Below are positions 55,416 to 64,000 of a DNA stretch of 64,000 nt, one piece after another. Each line of letters opens with the position of its first letter. Position 1 is the first letter of the stretch. The stretch lies in NCBI RefSeq assembly GCF_002277815.1, contig NZ_NKJI01000001.1:241501-305500 (forward strand), written 5' to 3'. Both the position numbers and the translations under genes were made by a program. The DNA is from Pseudomonas sp. ERMR1:02 (lineage in GTDB: Bacteria; Pseudomonadota; Gammaproteobacteria; Pseudomonadales; Pseudomonadaceae). The notes below the pieces were generated by a model that did no database searches, had not been told where the DNA came from, and saw nothing but the letters and a program-made list of their open reading frames with translations.

Positions 55416-56489
55416 ATGCGTCCTGCCCGTGCCCTGATCGACCTTCAAGCCCTGCGTCACAACTACCAGATTGCCCGTGAAGTCACGGGTGCCCGTGCTC
55501 TCGCGGTGATCAAGGCCGATGCCTATGGTCATGGCGCGGTGCGTTGCGCCCAGGCGCTCGAAGCCGAGGCGGATGGTTTTGCCGTAGCCTGCATCGAAGA
55601 GGCCCTGGAGCTGCGCGCCGCCGGCATTAAAGCGCCGGTGTTGCTGCTGGAAGGCTTTTTCGAAGCCGATGAGCTATCGCTGATCGTCGAGCATAACTTC
55701 TGGTGCGTCGTGCATTCGCTGTGGCAACTCGAAGCGATCGAGAAAGCGGCGCTGCGCAAACCGATCACGGTCTGGCTCAAGCTCGACTCGGGCATGCACC
55801 GGGTTGGTCTGCATCCGAAGGATTATCAGACTGCCTATCAACGGCTGCTGGCCAGCGGCAAGGTGGCGAAGATCGTGCTGATGAGCCACTTCGCCCGTGC
55901 CGATGAATTGAACTGCCAGGCCAGTGCCGAGCAGGTTGCGGTTTTCGAAGCAGCGCGTCAGGGCTTGGCGGCAGAGGTCAGCCTGCGCAATTCGCCGGCG
56001 GTGCTGGGTTGGCCGCAGATTCCGAGCGATTGGGTGCGTCCGGGCATCATGCTCTACGGCGCTACACCGTTCGAAGAAGCCAACGTCGTGGCATCGCGTC
56101 TGCAACCGGTAATGACCCTCGAATCGAAAGTGATCAGCGTGCGTGAACTGCCGGCCGGGGAGCCGATTGGTTACGGCGCCAAATTCATCACCGAGAAGCC
56201 GATGCGCGTTGGCGTGGTGGCTATGGGTTACGCCGATGGCTATCCACGGCTGGCACCGACCGGTACGCCAGTGCTGGTGGCCGGGCAGCGCAGCCAGTTG
56301 ATCGGTCGGGTGTCGATGGACATGCTGTGCGTTGATCTGACCGATATTCCACAAGCTGGCCTGGGATCGACTGTCGAATTGTGGGGCAAAAACATCCTGG
56401 CCAGCGACGTGGCCATGGCAGCCGGCACGATTCCTTACCAGATCTTCTGCAACCTGCGTCGAGTGCCAATGCTCTATTCCGCGAGCTGA
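55416..56489 (+). CDS. dadX: Catabolic alanine racemase
   Basis: 357 residues from ATG 55416 ([20 protein letters not shown]). PLP Lys33 in [10 protein letters not shown], catalytic Tyr in the GYADGYPR block, and PVYG-like [14 protein letters not shown]. Converts L- to D-alanine for DadA. The frame is open upstream to 55344 but no family match extends there. Confidence 0.96.
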   Translation: MRPARALIDLQALRHNYQIAREVTGARALAVIKADAYGHGAVRCAQALEAEADGFAVACIEEALELRAAGIKAPVLLLEGFFEADELSLIVEHNFWCVVHSLWQLEAIEKAALRKPITVWLKLDSGMHRVGLHPKDYQTAYQRLLASGKVAKIVLMSHFARADELNCQASAEQVAVFEAARQGLAAEVSLRNSPAVLGWPQIPSDWVRPGIMLYGATPFEEANVVASRLQPVMTLESKVISVRELPAGEPIGYGAKFITEKPMRVGVVAMGYADGYPRLAPTGTPVLVAGQRSQLIGRVSMDMLCVDLTDIPQAGLGSTVELWGKNILASDVAMAAGTIPYQIFCNLRRVPMLYSAS

Positions 56490-56617
56490 CGCTGGGCGCT
56501 ACGCACCGGAAGTCGCCTCACTGACCAGGATTCAGGTCAAAGTGTTGTAAATACTGAACGCTGTCGCCATGATAACGCTCAGTATTCCAACAACCTGAAT
56601 CCCTGGAGGCGCAAGCT

Positions 56618-57166
56618 TTGGACGTCGGTGAACGACTGCAATCGATCCGTAAGCTCAAAGGTCTTTCCCAGCGTGAGCTCGCCAAGCGCGCGGGCGTCAC
56701 CAACAGCACTATTTCGATGATCGAGAAGAACAGCGTCAGCCCCTCGATCAGTTCGCTGAGGAAAGTGTTGGGCGGCATTCCCATGTCCATGGTCGAGTTC
56801 TTTTCCGAAGAGATCCTGCAGGAAAAACCGACTCAGATCGTCTACAAGGCCAACGAGCTGATCGACATTTCCGATGGTGCAGTGACCATGAAACTGGTCG
56901 GCCGGGCCCACCCGAGCCGCGCTATCGCATTCCTCAATGAAATCTACCCGCCAGGCGCCGACACCGGCGACGAGATGCTCACCCACGAAGGCGAAGAAAC
57001 CGGAATTCTGGTGGAAGGTCGGCTTGAGTTGGTGGTCGGACTTGAAACATTTGTGCTCGAAGCCGGCGATAGCTACTACTTTGAAAGTACCAAGCCGCAT
57101 CGTTTCCGTAATCCATTCGATGCGCCGGCGCGACTAATCAGCGCAGCTACACCCGCGAATTTTTAA
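56618..57166 (+). CDS. pauR: XRE-cupin regulator of polyamine catabolism (PauR-type)
   Basis: 182 residues starting with TTG (56618), set by the strong GGAGG nine bases upstream. XRE helix-turn-helix (RLQSIRKLKGLSQRELAKRA, TNSTISMIEKN) and a C-terminal cupin (about 105-180, HEGEETGILVEGRLELVVG, ESTKPHRFRNPF). Same size and neighbourhood as P. aeruginosa PA5301, PauR, which represses polyamine catabolism genes. Orthology is inferred from position and domain order. Confidence 0.87.
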   Translation: MDVGERLQSIRKLKGLSQRELAKRAGVTNSTISMIEKNSVSPSISSLRKVLGGIPMSMVEFFSEEILQEKPTQIVYKANELIDISDGAVTMKLVGRAHPSRAIAFLNEIYPPGADTGDEMLTHEGEETGILVEGRLELVVGLETFVLEAGDSYYFESTKPHRFRNPFDAPARLISAATPANF

Positions 57167-57336
57167 GAGAAGAGGCGCCCTGCCAGCATGGCCAAGGCAC
57201 CCAGACTGTTTTTCCGTGGGGCAACAAGACCCCTTCGACTTTGGGGTTGTTTCAGTGTCGCGGCCTTACCGCTATACTTGCGCCCGCCTGCGAACCGTGG
57301 CCGTAGGCGTGACTAGCCACCATTGAGGGTGAACGC

Positions 57337-57765
57337 GTGAATCTAATTATGAAAATGCTGGCCGTACCAGCAACCGTATTGGCCCTCTGGGCTGCCAGCG
57401 CTCAAGCTGCGACCAACGACGATATCGCTAAACGCCTTGAGCCAGTCGGCCAGGTTTGTGTTCAGGGTAAAGAGTGCAAGGGGATGGAAGTCGCTTCAGC
57501 TGCCGGCGGCGGTGGCGGTGCCAAGACGCCTGACGAAGTGATTGCAAAACATTGCAACGCTTGCCACGGCACCGGCCTGTTGGGCTCACCGAAAATCGGT
57601 GATGCCGCTGCTTGGGGCGAGCGTGCGAAGAAAGAAGGCGGTATTGACGGCCTACTCGCGAAGGCGATCACCGGCCTCAACTCGATGCCGCCAAAAGGCA
57701 CCTGCGCCGATTGCGCAGACGCCGAGCTCAAGGGCGCGATCGAGAAGATGTCGGGCCTGAAATAA
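57337..57765 (+). CDS. cycB: Cytochrome c5
   Basis: 142 residues from GTG 57337 (ATG 57349 is an alternative), with signal peptide LAVPATVLALWAASAQA. Mature region with one haem site CNACH in IAKHCNACHGTGLLG, the distal Met in LNSMPPKGTCADC and a second Cys pair, as in c5-type monohaem cytochromes. Periplasmic electron carrier. A TATACT -10 lies near 57273. Confidence 0.93.
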   Translation: MNLIMKMLAVPATVLALWAASAQAATNDDIAKRLEPVGQVCVQGKECKGMEVASAAGGGGGAKTPDEVIAKHCNACHGTGLLGSPKIGDAAAWGERAKKEGGIDGLLAKAITGLNSMPPKGTCADCADAELKGAIEKMSGLK

Positions 57766-57780
57766 GCTTTCATCTTCAGC

Positions 57781-57809
57781 AAAAAAGCCGCTTTCCAGCG
57801 GCTTTTTTG
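57781..57809 (+). terminator. Terminator of cycB
   Basis: Stem AAAAAAGCCGCT / AGCGGCTTTTTT with a four-base loop, 15 bases after the stop codon. Confidence 0.92.
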
Positions 57810-57841
57810 TGCCTGCGATTTCGATTAACACTGCTGCCCCT

Positions 57842-57943
57842 CTGTAGGAGCGAGCCTGCTCGCGAAGAACTTGAAGGCGCCGCAGCGTGTCAGGTTGGCC
57901 GCGTTATCGTTGACGACCATCGCGAGCAGGCTCGCTCCTACAA
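57842..57943. repeat. REP doublet of the GCGTTATCGTTGACG family
   Basis: CTGTAGGAGCGAGCCTGCTCGCGAA and TCGCGAGCAGGCTCGCTCCTAC. The spacer carries a 21-base segment from 57901 identical to the one from 22341. Confidence 0.9.
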
Positions 57944-58045
57944 GGGTTTTTTGTAGCGGCCGATGGTTTTAACGGGCTGTTCATTGCAGCAAAGACCCGG
58001 CAAGCTCGGTCCAACCCCACGTCATGGAATGTAAGGGAGGATCGA

Positions 58046-59971
58046 ATGGTGCAGCTGTGTTCTATCGAGCAAGCGGTCGATGATGTATTGGCACGTTTGC
58101 CGGCGCATATCCACATGGGCCTGCCTTTGGGGTTAGGCAAACCCAACCATTTCGTCAACGCGCTATACCGGCGCATCGCGCAGTTGCCTCAGCGCCAGCT
58201 GACGATCTATACCGCGTTGTGTCTGGGTCGCCCTGCGTTGGGTGATGGGTTGCAGAAGCGCTTTCTCGAACCCTTCATTGACCGGGTCTTCGGCGATTAT
58301 CCAGAGCTGGATTTCCTCGCTGATCTGCACCGCGACAACCTGCCAGGCAACATTCATATTCAGCAATTTTTCATGCAGCCCGGCAGCCTGCTCAACAGCG
58401 CATCGGCCCAGCAGGATTACGTCAGCAGCAACTACAGCCATGCCGCCCGGGACATCAACGCTGCGGGTTTGAACCTGGTGGCGCAGTTAATTGCCAGTCA
58501 TGGTGATCACCCTGATCGCCTGAGCCTGAGTTGCAACCCGGACATCACCCTCGACTTGTTGCCAATGATCGCCAAACGCCGGGCCGCCGGAGAGACGATC
58601 CTGATGGTCGGCCAGGTGCACGACGACTTGCCCTACATGCCCGGTGACGCCGAGGTCAGCATTGACACCTTCGACCTGCTTGTCGACGAGAAGGACAACA
58701 CCACGTTGTTTTCCACGCCGAACATGCCGGTGGGTTTCCAGGACCATTTCATCGGTTTGCACGCCAGTACGCTGGTGCGTGATGGCGGCACCCTGCAGAT
58801 CGGCATTGGTGCCATGGGCGATGCACTGACGGCGGCGTTGCTGGCGCGTCAAAGTGATAACGACGGGTACAAGGCGTTGCTTGCGGATGTGAACCTCAGC
58901 CAATGGACGCAATTGATCGAGCACGAAGGCGGCGTCGAACCGTTTGCCAAGGGCCTGTACGGTTGCAGCGAAATGTTCGTCAACGGCCTGTTGGTGCTGG
59001 CCGATGCCGGGATCGTGCGGCGCAAGGTCTACCCGGATGTACGCACTCAACAACAGGCGAATGCCGGCACCCTCGATGAAGCGGCGCAGACCGACGGCAT
59101 CTGCCTGCATGGCGGGTTTTTCCTCGGGCCGCGCAGTTTCTATGAGCGGTTACGCGACTTGCCGCAAAGCAAGCGACTCGAATTCAACATGACCCGCATC
59201 AGTTACATCAACGAGCTCTACGGCCAGGAAGAACTCAAACGCTTACAACGTCTCGATGCGCGGTTCATCAACACTGCGTTCACCGTGACCCTGCTTGGCG
59301 CTGGCGTGGCGGACCAGCTCGAAGACGGGCGTGTGCTCAGCGGCGTCGGTGGGCAATACAACTTTGTGGCGCAGGGACATGCGCTGCAAGGCGCGCGCTC
59401 GGTGTTGCTGCTGCGTAGCTGGCGTGAGTCGGGTGGTGACGTCAGTTCAAATATTGTCTGGCAGTACGGCCACTGTACGATCCCACGGCACTTGCGGGAC
59501 ATTGTGGTCACTGAATACGGTATTGCCGATCTTCGTAGCAAGACCGATGCGGCGGTGATCGAAGCCCTGCTGAACATCAGTGACTCACGTTTTCAGTCGG
59601 GTTTGATCGAGCAGGCGCAGAAGGTCGGTAAATTACCCAAGAACTTCACACTCGATCCGCGTTTCACCGATAACCACCCGCAGCGTTTGCAGGCGATTCA
59701 GGCACGGCATGCGCATCTGTTTCCGGAGTATCCGTTGGGTTGTGATTTCACCGAGGTGGAGCGCGATCTGTTGCGGGTGCTGAACTGGCTGAAGAGCAAG
59801 TTCAAGCTGAGCGAGATATTGGAGTTGGGCAAGGCGGCGCTGGATGCGCCTGAGCCTTCGTTGTTTCCCGAACATTTGGAGCGGATGCAGCTGACCAACC
59901 CCGATGGCCTGAAAGAAGACCTGTTTCAGCGGTTGCTGCTCACTGGCCTCAAGGCCACCGCGCAACAGTGA
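58046..59971 (+). CDS. Acetyl-CoA hydrolase/transferase family protein
   Basis: 641 residues. N-terminal and C-terminal CoA-transferase family I-like halves: NIHIQQFFMQPGSLLNSAS, DISVNCNPDI-like LSLSCNPDITLDLLPM, DGGTLQIGIGAMGDALTAAL and VVTEYGIADLRSKTDAAVIE. Long for the family (most are about 500), with a C-terminal extension after 600. Hydrolyses or transfers acyl-CoA; substrate not evident. GGGAGG ribosome site. Single gene. Confidence 0.85.
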   Translation: MVQLCSIEQAVDDVLARLPAHIHMGLPLGLGKPNHFVNALYRRIAQLPQRQLTIYTALCLGRPALGDGLQKRFLEPFIDRVFGDYPELDFLADLHRDNLPGNIHIQQFFMQPGSLLNSASAQQDYVSSNYSHAARDINAAGLNLVAQLIASHGDHPDRLSLSCNPDITLDLLPMIAKRRAAGETILMVGQVHDDLPYMPGDAEVSIDTFDLLVDEKDNTTLFSTPNMPVGFQDHFIGLHASTLVRDGGTLQIGIGAMGDALTAALLARQSDNDGYKALLADVNLSQWTQLIEHEGGVEPFAKGLYGCSEMFVNGLLVLADAGIVRRKVYPDVRTQQQANAGTLDEAAQTDGICLHGGFFLGPRSFYERLRDLPQSKRLEFNMTRISYINELYGQEELKRLQRLDARFINTAFTVTLLGAGVADQLEDGRVLSGVGGQYNFVAQGHALQGARSVLLLRSWRESGGDVSSNIVWQYGHCTIPRHLRDIVVTEYGIADLRSKTDAAVIEALLNISDSRFQSGLIEQAQKVGKLPKNFTLDPRFTDNHPQRLQAIQARHAHLFPEYPLGCDFTEVERDLLRVLNWLKSKFKLSEILELGKAALDAPEPSLFPEHLERMQLTNPDGLKEDLFQRLLLTGLKATAQQ

Positions 59972-59976
59972 GGACG

Positions 59977-60751
<775 letters not shown>

Positions 60752-60757
60752 TCAATT

Positions 60758-62767
60758 CTAGCGCTTTAACATCGCGCGTATATCCGCCAATGCGCTGTTG
60801 CCGCGAACGGCTTTGACTTCAGTTGGCGTGTCGTCGTTGCCTTCCCAGGCCAGGTCGTCCGGTGGCAGTTCATCGAGGAAGCGGCTCGGCGCGCAGTCGA
60901 TGATCTCGCCGTATTGCTTGCGCTTGGCGGCGAAGGTGAAGGCCAGGGTCTGACGCGCGCGGGTAATCCCGACGTAGGCCAGGCGCCGCTCCTCTTCAAT
61001 AGTGTCGGCTTCGATGCTGGAGCGGTGCGGGAGGATTTCCTCTTCCATGCCCATGATGAACACGTAGGGGAATTCCAGGCCCTTGGAGGCGTGCAAGGTC
61101 ATCATCTGCACGCCTTCGGCGCCGTCTTCCTCTTCCTGCTGACGCTCCAGCATGTCGCGCAGCACCAGTTTGCCGATGGCGTCTTCGACGGTCATCTCGC
61201 CTTCTTCGTCCTTCTCGAGCGTGTTTTTCAACGCCTCGATCAGGAACCAGACGTTACTCATGCGGTAGTCGGCAGCCTTGTCGCTGGAGCTGTTGGTGCG
61301 CAACCAGTTCTCGTAATCAATATCCATGACCATGCTGCGCAGGGCCGAGATCGGATCTTCGCCGGCGCATTGCTCGCGGACCCTGTCCATGAAGCGCTTG
61401 AAGCGCGACAGGCGATCGGTGAAGCGGCTGTCCAGATGCTCGCCCAGGCCGATTTCGTCGGTGGCGGCGTACATCGAGATTTTTCGCTCGGTGGCGTAGT
61501 TGCCCAGCTTCTCCAGCGTGGTCGAACCGATTTCCCGGCGTGGGACGTTGATTACGCGCAGGAAGGCGTTGTCGTCGTCCGGGTTCACGATCAGGCGGAA
61601 GTAGGCCATCAGGTCTTTCACTTCCTGACGTCCGAAAAAGCTGTTGCCGCCAGACAAACGATACGGCACCTGGTGATGCTGCAATTTCAGCTCGATCAGC
61701 TTGGCCTGGTAGTTGCCGCGATACAGGATCGCGAAATCGCTGTAAGGCCGGTCGGTGCGCAGGTGCAGGCTGAGAATTTCCATGGCCACGCGCTCGGCTT
61801 CAGCGTCTTCGTTACGGCAACGGATCACGCGGATCTCGTCGCCGTGGCCCATTTCACTCCACAACTGCTTTTCGAATTCGTGTGGGTTGTTCGAGATCAA
61901 CACGTTGGCGCAACGCAGGATGCGGCTGGTGGAGCGATAGTTCTGCTCCAGCATCACCACTTTCAAGGACGGGTAGTCGTCCTTGAGCAGCATCAGGTTT
62001 TCCGGACGGGCGCCGCGCCAGGCATAGATCGACTGGTCGTCGTCGCCCACCACGGTGAACTGGTTGCGTGAACCGATGAGCATCTTCACCAGCAGGTACT
62101 GGCTGGCGTTGGTGTCCTGGTATTCATCCACCAGCAGGTAACGCACCTTGTTCTGCCACTTTTCCAGAATGTCGGCGTGCTCTTCGAACAGCTTCACTGG
62201 CAGCAGGATCAGGTCGTCGAAGTCCACCGCGTTGAACGCCTTGAGTGTGCGTTGATAGTGGGTGTAGACGATGGCGGCGGTCTGTTCCTTGGGGTTGCGC
62301 GCGTTTTCGAGGGCCTGGGCCGGCAAGATCAGTTCGTTTTTCCAGGCGCCGATCATGTTCTTGATCTCGTCGACGCCATCGTCGCCCGAGTATTCCTTCT
62401 GCATGATGTCGGTCATCAAGGCCTTGACGTCGGTCTCGTCAAAGATCGAAAAACCCGGCTTGTAGCCCAGCCGCACATGTTCCTTGCGGATGATGTTCAG
62501 GCCCAGGTTGTGGAAAGTGCAGACCGTCAGGCCGCGACCTTCACCGGCGCGCAGCAGAGTCCCGACCCGTTCCTTCATCTCGCGTGCGGCCTTATTGGTA
62601 AAGGTCATGGCGACGATGTACTGGGCGCGGATGCCACAGTTCTGGATCAGGTGGGCAATCTTACGTGTGATCACGCTGGTCTTGCCGGAGCCTGCACCGG
62701 CGAGCACCAAAAGAGGGCCGCCGACGTAGCTCACGGCTTCTTGCTGCCGGGGATTGAGTCGGGACAT
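60758..62767 (-). CDS. rep: ATP-dependent DNA helicase Rep
   Basis: 669 residues, UvrD/Rep superfamily 1A. Walker A GAGSGKTSVI, DEYQDTN, DDQSIYAWRGA, QNYRS, TLHASKGLEF and the C-terminal VGITRARQTL motifs are all complete. A replicative accessory helicase that clears protein barriers. Separated from xpt by about 57 bases. Confidence 0.97.
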   Translation of the reverse strand: MSRLNPRQQEAVSYVGGPLLVLAGAGSGKTSVITRKIAHLIQNCGIRAQYIVAMTFTNKAAREMKERVGTLLRAGEGRGLTVCTFHNLGLNIIRKEHVRLGYKPGFSIFDETDVKALMTDIMQKEYSGDDGVDEIKNMIGAWKNELILPAQALENARNPKEQTAAIVYTHYQRTLKAFNAVDFDDLILLPVKLFEEHADILEKWQNKVRYLLVDEYQDTNASQYLLVKMLIGSRNQFTVVGDDDQSIYAWRGARPENLMLLKDDYPSLKVVMLEQNYRSTSRILRCANVLISNNPHEFEKQLWSEMGHGDEIRVIRCRNEDAEAERVAMEILSLHLRTDRPYSDFAILYRGNYQAKLIELKLQHHQVPYRLSGGNSFFGRQEVKDLMAYFRLIVNPDDDNAFLRVINVPRREIGSTTLEKLGNYATERKISMYAATDEIGLGEHLDSRFTDRLSRFKRFMDRVREQCAGEDPISALRSMVMDIDYENWLRTNSSSDKAADYRMSNVWFLIEALKNTLEKDEEGEMTVEDAIGKLVLRDMLERQQEEEDGAEGVQMMTLHASKGLEFPYVFIMGMEEEILPHRSSIEADTIEEERRLAYVGITRARQTLAFTFAAKRKQYGEIIDCAPSRFLDELPPDDLAWEGNDDTPTEVKAVRGNSALADIRAMLKR

Positions 62768-63031
62768 AGGTAAATTCAGGAGTCAGTCACGAAATGGGCC
62801 GGCATTTTAACAGGCTCGCAGAATTGTGCTGCTCTCTCCGACTTGTGACGTACAACGCGATCTCTAATTGCCGGTTTTGTTACTTTCACGCAGGATGCGC
62901 AACGGATTAGCGGCTAATGTTCGTAATTCCGGATACAAAGGCCTCGTTTAATAACTGATGTCATTGGTCATTATTTATCAGCACGGCATAATGCCCGTCG
63001 CCTACATCTTTGCAGAGTCTAGGGAGCTAGC

Positions 63032-64000
63032 TTGTCTACGCCTGTCGAACCCTTGCGTTTGCTGCTACTGGCTGAAGAGCCGGCGTGGGCAGCGTTGTTG
63101 CGCGAGTGTCTGGCTCCGATGGGGAGCTCGGCCGTGCTCATCAGCGCGCCGAGTTGGGAGTCGGTCAGCAGTCTGTTCGATGACAACCGCAGCGCGGTGT
63201 TATTGACGATCCCGGCACTTCAGCCGGTGCCGGGCCGTTGCTGTCTGCCGACGGTGTTGCTGCTCGAACATGAGCCGCTGACCCCGCCCGATGGCGTGAG
63301 CGACTGGTTGGTACGCGACCATCTCGATCCCGGCATGCTGCGCCGTTGCCTGCGCCATGTGCGTGAGCGCGGCGTGCTGGAAACCACCCTGCAGCGCCTG
63401 GCCGAGCAAGACCCGCTGACCGGCATTGCCAATCGCCAGGGTTTCCAGACCTTGCTGACAGCGCGATTGGCAGAAAACGATGGGCGTGGTCTGGCGCTGG
63501 GCCACCTCGATCTCGACAACTTCCGTCACGCTAACGATGCCCTCGGCCATCAGGCCGGTGACCGTTTGATCCTGCAAGTGGTCGCGCGGCTCAAAAGCCA
63601 GCTTGAGGCCGGCGATCAACTGGCGCGACTGGGCAGCGACGAGTTCGCCTTGCTGATCGATACCCGCCGCGCGCCCCAGCGCGCCGAATGGATGGCCGAA
63701 CGCATCACTGAGGCGTTGGCCGAGCCCTATTGGGTCGATGGCGAAAGCCTGTTGATCGGCTCAAGCCTGGGTATCGCCCACGCTCGCGCCCAGGCCGGTG
63801 CCGACCCGTTGATGTGGCATGCGCACATCGCCATGCAACAGGCCAAGAGCACCCAGGGCTGCACCTTTCACATCTTCAATGAACGTATCAACCGCAATGC
63901 CCGCAGTGTCGCCGACCTCGAAACCGAGCTGCGCCGGGCGTTGCGCCGCGATGAGCTGGAACTGCATTACCAGCCAAGGCTGAATCTTGAGGACGGGCAA
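63032..64000 (+). CDS. GGDEF/EAL c-di-GMP protein, ProE-like (partial, 3' end outside window)
   Basis: The frame starts with TTG 63032, preceded by AGGGAG, and runs open to the window edge (323 residues). A pseudo-receiver-like segment (about 1-110) is followed by a GGDEF domain with DPLTGIANRQGF and the signature GSDEF in RLGSDEFALLID, then the beginning of an EAL domain (DLETELRRALRRDELELHYQ and PRLNLEDG). By position beside rep it corresponds to P. aeruginosa PA5295, ProE, a c-di-GMP phosphodiesterase that affects exopolysaccharide. The EAL catalytic motif lies in the missing part. Confidence 0.85.
   Translation, partial: MSTPVEPLRLLLLAEEPAWAALLRECLAPMGSSAVLISAPSWESVSSLFDDNRSAVLLTIPALQPVPGRCCLPTVLLLEHEPLTPPDGVSDWLVRDHLDPGMLRRCLRHVRERGVLETTLQRLAEQDPLTGIANRQGFQTLLTARLAENDGRGLALGHLDLDNFRHANDALGHQAGDRLILQVVARLKSQLEAGDQLARLGSDEFALLIDTRRAPQRAEWMAERITEALAEPYWVDGESLLIGSSLGIAHARAQAGADPLMWHAHIAMQQAKSTQGCTFHIFNERINRNARSVADLETELRRALRRDELELHYQPRLNLEDGQ

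Overview
The window is a piece of a Pseudomonas chromosome, most likely from the P. fluorescens group. Evidence: gene content and order from recG/oxyR through spoT-rpoZ-gmk, rph, crc-pyrE, argB-algC-dut-coaBC-radC, rpmBG and dadRAX to cycB, xpt and rep follow the P. aeruginosa PA5295-PA5345 neighbourhood as I remember it; coding DNA is GC-rich; and intergenic gaps carry the inverted GTAGGAGC..GCGAAG REP doublets typical of fluorescent pseudomonads.

Region 1 (1-15839) is the 3' part of a type VI secretion (T6SS) cluster laid out like P. aeruginosa H2-T6SS: tssF, tssG, clpV, a sigma-54 activator, a tiny lipoprotein, fha, tssJ, tssK, tssL, tssM, a PP2C phosphatase and a Ser/Thr kinase. Baseplate (TssF/G/K), membrane complex (TssJ/L/M), sheath-recycling ATPase (ClpV) and the Fha/phosphatase/kinase switch are all represented. 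tssK carries two frameshifts and the kinase gene one; each is explained by loss of a single G from a G run. No other gene in the window shows such damage, so the cluster is either decayed or mis-sequenced at these places.

Region 2 (16014-24544) holds an SCP2-like protein, a Fic AMPylator-type toxin with a translationally coupled small partner, a YbaK-like/HDOD protein, oxyR-recG, and exbB-exbD-tonB, whose promoter contains a Fur-like box exactly between the -35 and -10.

Region 3 (24731-43281) is mostly core metabolism and information processing: an atypical SDR, a lipoprotein, ridA-spoT-rpoZ-gmk-yicC (stringent response and nucleotide metabolism), rph, an apparently inserted gltS, divergent crc/pyrE, argB-algC-dut-coaBC, radC, a peptide-binding protein and the ribosomal protein pair rpmB-rpmG.

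Region 4 (43377-57765) concerns amine and D-amino-acid catabolism: kauB, a PauB/PuuB-type oxidase, a PauR-type repressor, dadR/dadA/RidA/dadX, plus two small I78-like inhibitors, a cupin, an MFS transporter, a phospholipase-D lipoprotein, a MocR regulator divergent from a DUF1127 gene, and cytochrome c5. Region 5 (58046-64000) has a CoA hydrolase/transferase, xpt, rep and the start of a GGDEF/EAL protein (ProE-like) cut by the window edge.

I found no tRNA, rRNA, CRISPR array, prophage or insertion sequence. I do not see a clearly new multi-gene system; the most notable points are the G-run lesions in the T6SS, the Fic pair with a non-canonical partner, and REP elements that supply stop codons.
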